A stretch of 64,000 bases of DNA from the NCBI RefSeq assembly GCF_001262715.1, contig NZ_CP012328.1:930001-994000 (forward strand), written 5' to 3'. The position numbers and the translations under genes are program-made. Shown here piece by piece: positions 26,843 to 36,788 of this stretch (positions within the stretch are counted from its first letter, which is position 1; every line of letters begins with the position of its first letter). The stretch comes from Spiroplasma turonicum. Its GTDB lineage: Bacteria > Bacillota_I > Bacilli_A > Mycoplasmatales > Mycoplasmataceae. The notes beneath the pieces were generated by a model. That model ran no database searches. It worked only from the letters and a program-made list of their open reading frames with translations, and was not told the origin of the DNA.

Positions 26843-27301
26843 TTAATCATTTGTTTCAGGTTTATTTTCAACTTTTGGTTCAACTGGTTTAACTACTTTT
26901 TTACTAGTTTTTGATTGTGACACAGCAGCATTTTTTTTATCTTTAGAAACAATAATTTCCTTAATTCTAGCAGCTTTACCTGATAATTTACGAATATAGT
27001 ATATTCTTGCTCTACGAACACGACCTCTTTTTAAAACATCAATAGAATCAATTATTGGTGAGTGAACTGGGAATGTTCTTTCAACAAAAACACCATTAGA
27101 GTTTTTTCTTACACAAACTGAGAAAGTTATTCCACTACCTTGTGTTTTAATAACTACTCCCTCGAATGCTTGAATACGGAATTTTTCTCCCTCTTTTATT
27201 TTAACATTAACTCTAATTGTGTCCCCTGAAGTAAACCTAGGTAAGTTACTATTTAATTGTTCATCAACTATTGATTTTGTAGTTTTTGTTAACATATTCA
27301 T
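26843..27301 (-). CDS. rplS: ribosomal protein bL19
   Basis: 152-aa large-subunit protein at the 30S-50S interface. The core is typical ([59 protein letters not shown]). About 35 extra residues ([14 protein letters not shown]..., Lys/Val/Pro/Glu rich) extend the C-terminus beyond the usual 115 or so. The ATG at 27301 is preceded by GGAG; a second ATG two codons on is possible. Last gene of the operon with rpsP, rimM and trmD, 1 nt from trmD. Confidence 0.98.
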   Translation of the reverse strand: MNMLTKTTKSIVDEQLNSNLPRFTSGDTIRVNVKIKEGEKFRIQAFEGVVIKTQGSGITFSVCVRKNSNGVFVERTFPVHSPIIDSIDVLKRGRVRRARIYYIRKLSGKAARIKEIIVSKDKKNAAVSQSKTSKKVVKPVEPKVENKPETND

Positions 27302-27302
27302 A

Positions 27303-28034
27303 TTAGTTTTCTCCTTTCGAATCTTTTAGTTCTTTTAAATATTTTATATCATCTATAGATAAAGTATCATAATTAATTAGGTCCGGTCTTTTATTATAAG
27401 TATTTTTTAACCTTTGTTTATTTCTGTAGTCTTTAACTTTTGCATGATGACCACTTATTAATACATCTGGTACTTTTTTACCTCTAAAATCTAAAGGTTT
27501 AGTGTAAACAGGGTGATCTAACAAATTGTTTTCAAAACTATCATTTATATGAGAATCTTCTTTTATTACACCATTTATTAGTCTTGTAATTGAATCGACT
27601 AATATTAAAGCAGGAAGTTCCCCACCAGTTAATATGTAATCTCCAATTGATATTTCAAAGTCTACATAATCCAATACTCTTTCATCAAAACCTTCATAAT
27701 GACCACAAATTATTATTATATGTTTGAAGTTTTTGCTATACTCTTTGGCAATGCATTGGTTAAGGGTAATTCCTTGAGGTGAAGTTAGAAGAACTAAACT
27801 ATCTTTAGTTTTACAACTTTCAATTGCTTTAACTACAGGCTCAACCATAATAACCATACCTGCACCACCACCATATTGATAATCATCGATTTGTTGGTTG
27901 TTTAGAGTAGAAAAATCTCTTAAGTTTAAAATTTCAACATCTATTAATTTTTTTTCAACTGCTCTTTTTACAATTGATTCATTTATATTTGTCTGAATTA
28001 GATTAGGAAATAATGTTATAATAGTAAATTTCAT
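27303..28034 (-). CDS. trmD: tRNA (guanine-37-N1)-methyltransferase TrmD
   Basis: 243-aa SPOUT methyltransferase that methylates G37 next to the anticodon and prevents frameshifting. The N-terminal ITLFPNLI, the [11 protein letters not shown] loop, [11 protein letters not shown], and the knot motif [17 protein letters not shown] are all there. No UGA needed. The start ATG overlaps the rimM stop by one base (TAATG), so translation is coupled. Standard operon order rpsP - KH-like - rimM - trmD - rplS. Confidence 0.99.
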   Translation of the reverse strand: MKFTIITLFPNLIQTNINESIVKRAVEKKLIDVEILNLRDFSTLNNQQIDDYQYGGGAGMVIMVEPVVKAIESCKTKDSLVLLTSPQGITLNQCIAKEYSKNFKHIIIICGHYEGFDERVLDYVDFEISIGDYILTGGELPALILVDSITRLINGVIKEDSHINDSFENNLLDHPVYTKPLDFRGKKVPDVLISGHHAKVKDYRNKQRLKNTYNKRPDLINYDTLSIDDIKYLKELKDSKGEN

Positions 28035-28525
28035 TATACATCTAACCTTTCAATATTTTTAACATAAATGACTTTATCTTTATCATTTATATCAATAATG
28101 TACTCGTCAACTAATGGTATTCATATATTGTTTTTATTAAAGTTAATTTTAACAATTCAATAAAATCCATTGTTAATACAATCCACTATTTCATAAGCAA
28201 CATTTAAGTAACTAACATTGTAATTTAAATAATTTAATTTTTCAATAAAAACTAATGATTCTTTTTTTATAAAAACTTCTTTATTTATCATTTTAGATGC
28301 AATATCAATATTATTAATATTTTCAAAACTTATAATAAAGTTATTATTTTTTATTCTATAATCCATTACTTTAAATGGTTCAAAGAATTCTCCATTTTTT
28401 AAAAAAAATACTTCATCAACTATATCAAGAGATAATTCTAAATCCTTAACTATATTGAACTTTAACCAACCCTTTATACCAAATGTTGAAGTTATGTTGC
28501 CAATTTTTTTAAGTTTATTTTCCAT
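28034..28525 (-). CDS. rimM: 16S rRNA processing protein RimM
   Basis: 163-aa ribosome maturation factor that binds uS19 during 30S assembly. The N-terminal motif KIGNITSTFGIKGWLKF is characteristic, with a PRC-barrel domain in the second half (LVDEYIIDIND). I place the start at ATG 28525 (MENKLKK) rather than the TTG six codons upstream, because the shorter form fits the family. It overlaps the upstream gene by 11 nt. UGA codons near the C-terminus are Trp. Confidence 0.95.
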
Positions 28526-28787
28526 AATTTTCACATACTTCAATGTCGATTTGAATTTTCTTATTTAGAAGAGATATACTAGAGTTTAATATCGGCACTA
28601 AATAGTTTATAATACCTCTTTTATCTTTGTTTTTAAAAAGAGTTGCAAAGTTATCATAAGTAACAATTAAAAAATTTATACTATTATCATCTTCATATTG
28701 AAATTTAAATACATACTTTAAATCCTTTGGCAATAATTCATTAAAAATTTTACTTAGCTTTATTGTCAATTGATCAATACTCAACAT
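28515..28787 (-). CDS. KhpA-like small protein in the rpsP operon
   Basis: 90-aa protein at the place where Firmicutes carry khpA (ylqC), an RNA-binding KH protein, between rpsP and rimM. The pattern with NFLIVTYDNFATLFKNKDKR followed by IINYLV fits the beta-alpha-alpha-beta core of KhpA, but the GxxG RNA-binding loop is replaced by NKDKR. So it is either a degenerate KH protein that has lost typical RNA contact or an unrelated replacement. Start ATG 28787 overlaps the rpsP stop by one base. Confidence 0.6.
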   Translation of the reverse strand: MLSIDQLTIKLSKIFNELLPKDLKYVFKFQYEDDNSINFLIVTYDNFATLFKNKDKRGIINYLVPILNSSISLLNKKIQIDIEVCENYGK

Positions 28788-29209
28788 TATTTATCTTCTT
28801 TAGTTGTAGTTGTTTTTTTAGCTACTGTTTTTTTAGGTTTTACTTCTTTTTCAGCAGAACTTTCAGTAGATTTAGTTGTTTTTTTAGCTACTGTTTTTTT
28901 TGGAGCAGCAGCTTTTGCTTTTTTAGGTTTTGATTCTTTGCTTGATTTAGTACTCAATTTAAACTCATGAAGTTGTTTTAAAATACCATTTTTAGAAAGA
29001 ATGTTTCTAACTGTATCTGTTGGTTGTGCACCATCTTTTAATCATTTTAAAGCTAATTCATTTTGTAAATTTACTTCACCATTTATAGGGTTGTATGTAC
29101 CAACTAGCTCGATGTATTCACCATCACGTTTTACTCGTGAATCTGAAGCCACAATTCTATAAAAAGCAGCTCTTTTTTTACCAGCTCTTTTTAATCTTAA
29201 TTTAACCAT
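28787..29209 (-). CDS. rpsP: ribosomal protein bS16 with long basic tail
   Basis: 140-aa protein of the 30S subunit. Residues 1-85 are the normal bS16 ([43 protein letters not shown]). The remaining 55 residues form a Lys/Ala/Thr-rich tail with a duplicated KKTVAKKTT unit, absent from ordinary bS16. Start ATG 29209 with AGGAGG. First gene of the operon. One UGA is Trp. The tail resembles basic C-terminal extensions seen on several Mollicutes ribosomal proteins. Confidence 0.98.
28807..28900 (-). repeat. direct repeat in the rpsP tail
   Basis: Two copies of about 28 bp (28807-28834 and 28873-28900), both containing TTTTTTTAGCTACTGTTTTT on the plus strand, encode the repeated KKTVAKKTT unit. 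Likely slippage-prone. Confidence 0.75.
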
Positions 29210-29238
29210 AAATTCCTCCTTTAAATTAAACCTTTATT

Positions 29239-29267
29239 ATAATATATGTTTAAATAAAAAGAGTCAA
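29239..29267 (-). promoter_or_regulatory. promoter of the rpsP operon
   Basis: Minus strand TTGACT (29262-29267), 17-nt spacer, TATTAT (29239-29244). The -35 box is shared with the right arm of the upstream terminator hairpin. Confidence 0.5.
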
Positions 29268-29287
29268 GTACTTTTACTTGACTCTTT
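29258..29287 (-). terminator. hairpin terminator between tRNA-Arg and rpsP
   Basis: A 13-bp stem AAAGAGTCAAGTA / TACTTGACTCTTT around CTTT, followed by TT on the minus strand. It is the second terminator after the tRNA. Confidence 0.75.
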
Positions 29288-29302
29288 ATATTATTTTTTT
29301 AT

Positions 29303-29323
29303 AAAAAAACGCAATATGCGTTT
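29303..29323 (-). terminator. tRNA-Arg terminator
   Basis: Minus strand AAACGCA, TAT, TGCGTTT followed by a run of T; about 20 nt after the tRNA. Confidence 0.85.
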
Positions 29324-29341
29324 ATTATTTTATTTCTATAA

Positions 29342-29418
29342 TGGCGCCCACGAGAAGATTCGAACTTCTGACCCTACGCTTAGAAGGCGCATGCTCTATC
29401 CTACTGAGCTACGTGGGC
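29342..29418 (-). tRNA. tRNA-Arg (anticodon UCU)
   Basis: 77-nt tRNA reading AGA, the main Arg codon in this AT-rich genome. Acceptor stem GCCCACG / CGTGGGC, D arm with GCTCAGTAGGATAGAGC, anticodon stem TGCGC / GCGTA around the loop CTTCTAA (anticodon TCT), T arm AGAAG / CTTCT with TTCGAAT, and the discriminator G followed by an encoded CCA. Confidence 0.98.
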
Positions 29419-29802
29419 ATACAAGTAAATAATAGCAAAAAATATTTATATTTTCTATATTATTTATTTTTTTTTAAATTTAATTCAATTTATAGTAAAA
29501 AGGAATCTATGTATAACATTAATATACATTATATTTATATAATAGATTTTAAACTTAATGAACTTAAAAAAAGATGAATAATTTTATTTTTTTTTAAATC
29601 TTTTATATTTAGATTCAATAATATAAAATTCACATAAAAATTCTAAGAAACTTATTAATCGATTGAATAAACTAAAAACTATTAAAATATAATACATTTA
29701 ATAAAAAAACCAACTATTTATAAATATTTGGTTTTTTAAAGTTCAATTTTTTTTTGCTTATTATTTTTACTTTAGTTATATTTTTTTGTTTTTATTTAAG
29801 TC
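29419..29802. other. intergenic region with a possible 42-aa plus-strand peptide
   Basis: Mostly AT-rich. On the plus strand 29509-29637 could encode a 42-aa peptide (MYNINIHYIYIIDF start, one UGA as Trp) behind AAAAAGGAATCT. It is low-complexity, Ile/Phe/Lys rich, and may be chance. A terminator occupies 29703-29738. Confidence 0.3.
29703..29738. terminator. bidirectional hairpin terminator
   Basis: Stem AAAAAACCAA / TTGGTTTTTT with a 14-nt loop; it follows the 29803-30522 gene on the minus strand. Confidence 0.75.
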
Positions 29803-30522
29803 TTACTGTACATTGTTTTTTTTAAAAACGTTATAAGCAATAATCCAAAAATTTTCAAAAATAATTTCTGGTGTATTTTTAAGTATTGTTTTAATTTCAA
29901 TATTTAACTCAACAAATTGCTTTGATAAAGCTTGGTTTAAAACTCACGAACAAGCTCTAATATATTTTAAAAATAACTTGTATAATTTTTCATAACTTAA
30001 TGAAGAACTAATTTTATTTATATATCTTTTTTTAGCCAAATCTAAATAATTTATATATTTATCAAAATATAATAAATCTAAATCATATGATCTAACTTCA
30101 AAATTTTTAGGATTTATAAATTGATTATTTATAAATTCTTTTACTTCAGTATAATTTGAAAAATTGATTAATTTTAATGATTTAGAGCTTATATAAATAA
30201 AATATAATATAGATAAAATTGAAAGTATATAAATAATAGAATTAGTTAGCATATATTGTAAATAACCATCATCAGTTTGTGAAAGTATAAAACAAAACCC
30301 AATGAAAATTAATGTACTAAAAATAATAAAGCATATATAAGAAGTATATATTTTTCATTTTTCATTTTTTAAGTAAATTGGAAAAGTTGTTGTCAGTGAT
30401 TCTTGATTAAAAATTTTTTTAACAGAAGTAATATTTCTTCAAAAAATGTATCTAAAAATTATATATCCAAAATAACCTAAAGATATAATAGGAATAATAC
30501 CTAAAGAAATATAATATCACAT
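29803..30522 (-). CDS. membrane protein, downstream part of a split MSC_0882-like gene
   Basis: 239-aa protein starting MWYYISLGIIPIISLGYFGY, with about four transmembrane helices (residues 5-25, 70-95, 100-125) and a charged cytoplasmic tail of about 110 residues. Order and spacing of helices and the polar segment between helix 1 and 2 match the membrane domain of the Gln/Asn-rich protein at 19.3-20.9 kb. Its ATG comes one base after the stop of the 30524-30784 gene (TAAAATG), and removing one A from the A5 run just before would join both into one 325-aa protein. Either a coupled pair or one gene broken by a frameshift. Confidence 0.6.
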
Positions 30523-30523
30523 T

Positions 30524-30784
30524 TTAGAATTTTTCCATTTCTAATCACACAACTATTGATCCAAATATTGCATATAAAACAGTTAAAGTTAGAATATATG
30601 AATAAAGAGATATTATAAATTTCCTTGTATTTAGCAATATATTTCCAGATTGTAATGACGTTTCATAAATTGATGCCATTATATAAGTTTTTGATGAACA
30701 AACTTTTTCTGATTTACTCATTTCATTATCATATTTTACTGAATCGATGCTGAAATTTCCTAGTTCATTTATTAAATTTCTCAT
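30524..30784 (-). CDS. upstream part of the split membrane gene
   Basis: 86-aa protein (MRNLINELGNFSIDSVKY start) with one hydrophobic helix at about residues 55-80, ending in TAA right before the next gene. Good AAAGGT ribosome binding site before ATG 30784. One UGA is Trp. By itself it is an N-terminal soluble segment plus the first membrane helix of a larger protein. See the downstream part for the frameshift argument. Confidence 0.55.
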
Positions 30785-30926
30785 AATAAATACCTTTCAC
30801 AAATTCTTTATTATATTAACACTTAAATGTTTAAGTCAAAAACAGATAAGTTTTTTCGGTTTTAAAAAAAGTTAAAGCAGAATTTAAGTATTAATATGAT
30901 TGAAATAACGAATTTGTATTAAATAA

Positions 30927-32525
30927 CTATTCGTATTTAACAACTCAATTTTTTAGTTTAGAAGGAAGTTCTAAAAACTGAACAAAATATTCTTTGATGT
31001 GTCCTTCTAATTCATTTTCATAATACTCTAATAAACTAACAAATTTTTCATATAAATTATCGATAGTTTCTTTATTCTGAACTGTATGGTCTAAAGGGTG
31101 CGGTCCAAAAATAATAATTACTATTTTAAATAACTCATATAAATCATAATTTACAATTTTTGGTGTCTTTGGTTCAATACCTAACATTATATTAATTACC
31201 CTACCTATTCTTAGTAAAGTAGTATTATCAGTAAAGTCATTAAGACTTTTAAACTCTCTTTTAGTTATATCAACAATTTCTTCTTCTGTTAACATAAAAT
31301 CATTTTCAGTAATATTTTCCACATTAACTTTTTGTTTAAATTTATTTTCTTTAACTTCCTCAAACAAGTTCAATACATTTACAAAAAGCTTTTTTTTGAT
31401 AGCAATTTTGTTGTCAATTACTTGCGGTAAATACTCATGAGATAATAGTAAAGATCTTAGTTTAGAAAAAGTATATTTTGTAATTTCTATACAATCCTTT
31501 AGCATTTCTTCATTATAATCAATAAATCTATCACCTTTTGATTTTATATAAGGTTCAAGTAAGTCAGGATTTATATGTTGAAAATTAAATGGGGATAAGA
31601 TTTTTTTTGTAGACTTTCTTAATTCAAGTTTTAATTTATTATTTTTATCAATGAATTTATCAGAACTTAAAAATAAAGGTAAATAATCTTCTAATAAACT
31701 ATAAAGTTCTTCACCATCATCTAACATTGTTACTGCTGTAATTTCGTCTTTCATTAATATTGTTGTTAATTTTGTTAACTGTAATAATGCTTTATATCTT
31801 TCACGCGTTGTAAATAAATCTCACTTAGAAGATGAAAAGTTAGATAAAAATATTGCTCACTCTTCTTCGTTTTGAATTAATTCATATGTTTCAGTTAAGT
31901 ATTCTAATTCTTTTGGTTTTCATTCTCTACCTGTTCTGTATTTTCTTAATAATAACTCTTTTTGATAACACTTATATACTCTTTGATAAAGTCCTTTTGT
32001 ATCATAGCTTTTTATTAAATTTAATGTAAGTATAAAAGGATAAGGAAGGCTAGTTTTAAGAGAGTTATCATCAGATTTATGATTTATATCGTACTCAAAA
32101 ATAGACAATGATTCTCTTATATAAGATTTATATGTAGATTTTCATTGTTCATAAGTTTTAAAACAATATTCATTTATATAAGGTATTAATAAATTTGAAA
32201 TCAATAATTTTGCTTGGTCAACTTCTTCTTCATTTTTAAAAAATAGTTTTTTAGGTTTATCATTTACATATCTATATTTAATTTTGTATAATTCATCATA
32301 GTTTTCAATTATATAATTAGTAACTATATTGTGATGAGAAGATTCTAATTCATTACTTATAATATTTTTAAATAAAAAATATTGTACAATCCCAACAAAA
32401 GTTATTGGATATAAATATCTAAGTAACTCTTTTTGTGTAGTTATATAGTATTTTAGTTCAGCATTTTCATCAGCAACTTTATGTAGCCCATATCAAAAAA
32501 TACTTTGCTTATAAAATTCTTTCAT
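30927..32525 (-). CDS. large soluble protein, unknown
   Basis: 532-aa protein starting MKEFYKQSIFWYGLHKVADENAELKYY. It is mostly helical with evenly spread Lys, Glu, Tyr and Leu, and has neither a signal peptide nor membrane helices. Several UGA codons are Trp; under the standard code it would be broken into pieces. AGAGGTAAT precedes the ATG, 8 nt after the trmFO stop, so it is the second gene of the trmFO transcript. No domain recognised. Confidence 0.7.
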
Positions 32526-32533
32526 ATTACCTC

Positions 32534-33859
32534 TTAAATAAGATCATATTTATCTATAAATTCTTTCAAATCTTTTATTGCTCTATTATAGTATAGTTCT
32601 TTTTTTTGTTCTTTTTTCAGTTTTTGTTCGATTTTTAAATCTTCTACAATACCCCAATTAGCCTTCATTGGTTGAAAATTATCACTGTCTGTACTTATAA
32701 TATAATTTTGTAAAGAACCCATAACAGTAGTCTTAGGAAAGCTAATTAAATCAAGATTATTAATATATCTATAAACATTTATAGCTGCAATTAAACCCGA
32801 TGAAGCAGACTCAACATAACCTTCAACTCCAGTAATTTGTCCAGCAAAAAATAAGTTATTATTCGATTTTAACTGGTTATAACTATTAAGAAGAATTGGT
32901 GAATTTATAAAATTATTTTTGTGCATTACACCATATCTAATGAATTCTGCATTTTCTAAACCAGGAATCATTCTGAATACTCTTTTTTGTTCTGCAAATT
33001 TAAGATTTGTTTGAAAACCAACTATATTGTATAAGGAATCTTTTGCATTATCTTGTCTTAACTGAACAACTGCAAAATTATTGGTTCCGTCATCATTTCT
33101 TAAACCAGCTGGTTTTAAAGGTCCGTAAGTCAACGTTTTATAACCTCTTTTAGCCATTGCTTCAACTGGCATACAACCTTCAAAAAACTTAAGATTTGTT
33201 TCATCTGAAAGATGTAAATCAATAGTTTCAGCCTTTATGAGTTCATCATAAAAATTTTTATACTCAATTTCATTCATAGGACAATTTATATAATCTTTGC
33301 TTTCTCCTTTATCATATCGATTTTTTTTAAAACAAATATCCATATTTATAGATTCAAATTTAACAATTGGAGCAACTGCATCAAAAAAATAAAAATAATC
33401 CTTACCAACTAGTTTAGATATTTTATTTTGAAGTCCAATACTTGTTAATGGACCTGACGCAATTATAGTAACTTCATTGTCATTAAAGTCTAAAAACTCT
33501 TTTTCATAATAATTAATTAATGGGTTTTTAATTAATGTTTCAGTTACACATTTAGAGAATTGTTCTCTATCAACTGTTAAACTTTGCCCTCCAGGTATAG
33601 ATGTTTTAATAGCACTTTGGATTATCAAAGAATCAAAAAACATCATTTCTTCTTTTAATGTTCCTATAGCATTTTTATTATCATTTGATCTCAATGAATT
33701 TGAACAAACTAATTCAGCAAATGTATTAAGTTTTTGAACTGGATTTTTTTTGATTCCCTTCATTTCAAATAATTTAACACTTATGCCCTTTTTGGCTAAC
33801 TGTCAGGCAGCTTCACAACCTGCCAATCCTGCCCCAATTATATTTACTTGCTTTTTCAT
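32534..33859 (-). CDS. trmFO: methylenetetrahydrofolate-tRNA-(uracil-5-)-methyltransferase TrmFO
   Basis: 441-aa flavoenzyme that makes ribothymidine 54 in tRNA using methylene-THF and FAD. N-terminal FAD motif [19 protein letters not shown], then [12 protein letters not shown] (catalytic Cys region), [12 protein letters not shown]-like [22 protein letters not shown] and the C-terminal [13 protein letters not shown]. Length normal. The ATG at 33859 has no Shine-Dalgarno sequence, and a TATAAT ends only 6 nt before it, so the mRNA is probably leaderless. Confidence 0.97.
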
Positions 33860-33865
33860 TAATTT

Positions 33866-33871
33866 ATTATA
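33866..33871 (-). promoter_or_regulatory. -10 box of trmFO
   Basis: TATAAT on the minus strand, 6 nt before the ATG; transcription should start at or next to the first codon. The -35 region is T-rich and overlaps the preceding terminator. Confidence 0.5.
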
Positions 33872-33904
33872 ACAAAAATAAAAAAATAAAAGCACTATGC
33901 TTTT
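33872..33904 (-). terminator. terminator of the ABC exporter gene
   Basis: AAAAGCA, TAG, TGCTTTT followed by ATTTTTTTATTTTT on the minus strand, 1 nt after the stop codon of the exporter. Confidence 0.9.
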
Positions 33905-33905
33905 A

Positions 33906-35849
33906 TTAATCCATTAGACCAGCTTCATAAAGATTTTTGAAATGACCTGGTATTTTTTTAAGTTCATCAAATGTACCAACTTGGACAATTCCTTGATCAC
34001 GTCCAAGAACAATTATTTTATCTGCATTTTTTATTGTACTTAATCTGTGAGCAATTGTAACAGTTGTTCTTCCATCCATCAATGCTTCTAATTTTGTTTG
34101 AATTTCCTTTTCAATAATATTATCCAAAGCACTTGTAGCTTCATCCAATACAAGTAATTTTGGATCTTTTAAAAACATTCTTGCTATTACTAATCTTTGT
34201 TTTTGACCACCGCTTAATATAAACCCTCTTTCTCCTAAAATAGTGTCATATCCATCTGGTCAAGATTTTACAATATTATCTAATTCTGCTTTTTTAGCAG
34301 CATCAATAATTTCATCATCTGTTGCATCAAATTTACCATATCTTATATTATCAGCAACTGTACCAAATAAAATTTGTGGTTCTTGTTCAACATAACCAAC
34401 GTGTTTTAAATAACTAGCCAATTGAACATCTTTTAAATTTATTCCATTATTAATTAATATTTCACCTTTATATGGGTCATAGAATCTTAATAATAATTTT
34501 GCAATTGTTGACTTACCTGCTCCGGTTTCACCAACAAAAGCATAACTTTTACCTTTTTCAAAGACAAAATTAAATACTGGTAGCACAACTTTATTAGGTT
34601 TTTCTGGGTATCTAAATTCAATATCTTTAAAAATTATATCTCCATCAATAGAAGTTATGATTTTACCTTCACCTTCATTGTAATGAGGGTTTAATCTTGG
34701 TTGAGCTTTTATTATTGCATCAATTCTCGCAGAAGAAGTAGAGGCTTGAACCATACCTGCGTTAACTCTCGCAAGTTGCATTAATGGTCCAACCATGGTA
34801 CCAACACCACTTATGAAAGAAGACAATACTATTGATAATTGAGCACCATTACCGTTATAAAGTAAAGCTGCAGCAATTACAATTACCATTTGTATTGAAC
34901 TTATACCTGCAACCATAACAGTAATAATTATTGATTGAAGTTTTATAAGGCTTTTTGATTTTTTAAAATAATCCTTATGTAAAAACTTAAATCTTTCAGT
35001 TTCATAAACTTCTGTCCCAGATGCTTTAATTAAATTTATTGTGCCTATTCTATCTGTTACATCTCCATTTATATTTGTAATAGAGTCTCTTGTTTTAAAC
35101 ATAAGTTTTTTTACTATACCAAAAGTAGAAAACATAACAGTCATAATAGTTGCCATAGTGACAATAACAACTAGTGTTAGATTTAAATCAATTGTAACCA
35201 TCATAATTAATGAACCAAAGAATGTGAATATTGCAGATAATAAAGTAACTGGAATAATTTGTCCTTGTTCACCAACTATTTGAGTGTCTGAAACAATTTT
35301 TGTTAAAATTTCACCAATTTTTTTATCTGAATAATAACTCATATCTTGCTTGACTAAATTTTCTAAGGCTTTATTTCTTAAAGATATTTCAATATTTTTA
35401 CCCAATAAACCTGTTAAATAATTAGATAAAAAAGTAAATATTGCTAATAATATAAAAAATACTATCTGTAAGTATATTCAGTCTTTCCAACCAAAATTAA
35501 GACCAAAAAAATTTGAATAACAAGTATATACACCATCTGATAGTGTTGCATGTATAGGAACACCATTAGCTGATAACTTTTCTAACATTTGATTTACTGC
35601 ATCAGAAGTTGGATTATCACCTAATGAATCAATAGAACTTTGAGCCATTAAAATTGACATTATATTTTGAATTATTTTGGGCCCCACAATTGTAGTTATT
35701 GATGATAATAACGTTAACAAAACTATAAAAAATGCAAAAATAGGTCTCTTTTTTAAATATTTAAAAATAATACCAAAAAAAGTTTTTGCTTTTTTACGTT
35801 GTTTTTTTATTGTCTTTGGTTTTCCTATAGAAATTTCTTTATCCTTCAT
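33906..35849 (-). CDS. ABC transporter, fused permease and ATPase (exporter type)
   Basis: 647-aa half-transporter of the multidrug / lipid exporter type, working as a dimer. A basic N-terminus (KPKTIKKQRKKAKTF) leads into six membrane helices, with an external loop after helix 1 (residues 70-120). The ATPase domain has Walker A GETGAGKST, the Q-loop YVEQEPQ, signature LSGGQKQR, Walker B LLVLDEATSALD and the H-loop TIAHRL. UGA codons near residues 124 and 530 are Trp. Start ATG 35849 with GGTGAT. It follows a structured leader or small RNA ending at 35887. Confidence 0.95.
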
Positions 35850-35886
35850 ATAATCACCAAATTAATTATATTACATAAAATCAAAA

Positions 35887-36010
35887 TAAAAAAAGAGAGA
35901 TAATAATTTATCTCTCCATTAAAATTTTATATATCATTTGTGTGTCGGGAATAAAATGATTAATTTAATTTTATTAGGTATTAACCTTACAAGCGTCATA
36001 TTTCTATGAC
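35887..36010 (-). ncRNA. candidate structured RNA with its own terminator
   Basis: A roughly 120-nt minus-strand unit upstream of the ABC exporter. It opens with GUCAUA-GAAA-UAUGAC (a 6-bp stem capped by a GNRA tetraloop), followed by AGGU-UAAU-ACCU, then AUAAAAU/AUUUUAU, a single-stranded CCCGACACACAAAUG and finally a 9-bp GC-containing terminator stem GAGAGATAA / TTATCTCTC with seven T. A TATAAT ends about 6 nt before the first stem, so the transcript would begin with that hairpin. It has no ORF. I recognise neither a riboswitch class nor SRP, tmRNA or 6S RNA features. Confidence 0.55.
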
Positions 36011-36047
36011 AAAAATATTATATAACAAATTTAATTAAAATCTACAC

Positions 36048-36788
36048 TTATTTAAAATATTTTAATATTTTAGTACCTAAATCTAGAAAATTATTATTTA
36101 TAGCAGAGGATAATTCAATCTCTGGAATAGATAATACCTCCTTACCTTCATTAATATAATAATTAAATAAATTTATGTACTCTTTTGTATTAACACAATT
36201 TAGAAATAAAGCAAATTTAGATAAATTTACTTGTAAATTGTTAAAAAATGAGTCATTTTCAACAATTACACTATTTTCATTATAAATTGTGCTTATAAAT
36301 AAAGTATTTTTGAACTTATCATTATAATCAAGACTATTATCTATAAAAAAATTACTAATACTTCCTTTTATAGAATAAATAAACCTATTATTAGATTCTA
36401 AATTGTTAAAAAACATGTTTTTAATATTTACACTTTCACTAGAAACAATTATTGTATAGTCATTATTTATCGCATAATCTAATATGTAATTAATACTTTG
36501 ATCATACTTTTCATTAGTTTCATTATCAGCATAAATTGATAATGTTTTATTGTAATTTGATAATAATTCAAGATTTCCTACAAAATATAAAACAAATGGT
36601 GGTTTATAGCTATTTTTTAATTCTGATGGGTATAATGGATTTAATAATGTAATGAAATTGCATCTTATTTGCTTTTTAACATCTTGTAAAATTGAAAACT
36701 CGATTTTTTCTTTGCTCTCTAATGCTTGAAAAATTTTGTCTCAATCACCATTATACTTTAATGAAAAATATAATAAAACATTATCCAT
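36048..36788 (-). CDS. dprA: DprA/Smf-like DNA-processing protein, divergent
   Basis: 246-aa protein resembling DprA, which loads RecA on incoming single strands in transformation. The best match is the segment NPLYPSELKNSYKPPFVLYFVGNLELL (about residues 50-75) to the YP..L..I.DPP.VLFYKGN motif at the start of the DprA Rossmann fold; GKEVLSIPE near residue 215 corresponds to the GREVFAVPG motif. The GSR nucleotide-binding motif is not clearly kept, so function may have changed. Its ATG overlaps the ssb stop by one base. Confidence 0.7.

Noticed and set aside
28770-28970. Plus-strand Val/Leu/Phe-rich frame
   Set aside because: Antisense of the Lys-rich rpsP tail; composition is an artefact.
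29341-29577. Plus-strand frame running through the tRNA
   Set aside because: It starts inside the antisense of tRNA-Arg; only the part after 29509 is even conceivable as a peptide.
35887-36010. SRP RNA, tmRNA or purine riboswitch
   Set aside because: Lacks the SRP GGAAG/AGCAG loop, the tRNA-like tmRNA ends and the purine riboswitch loop motifs.
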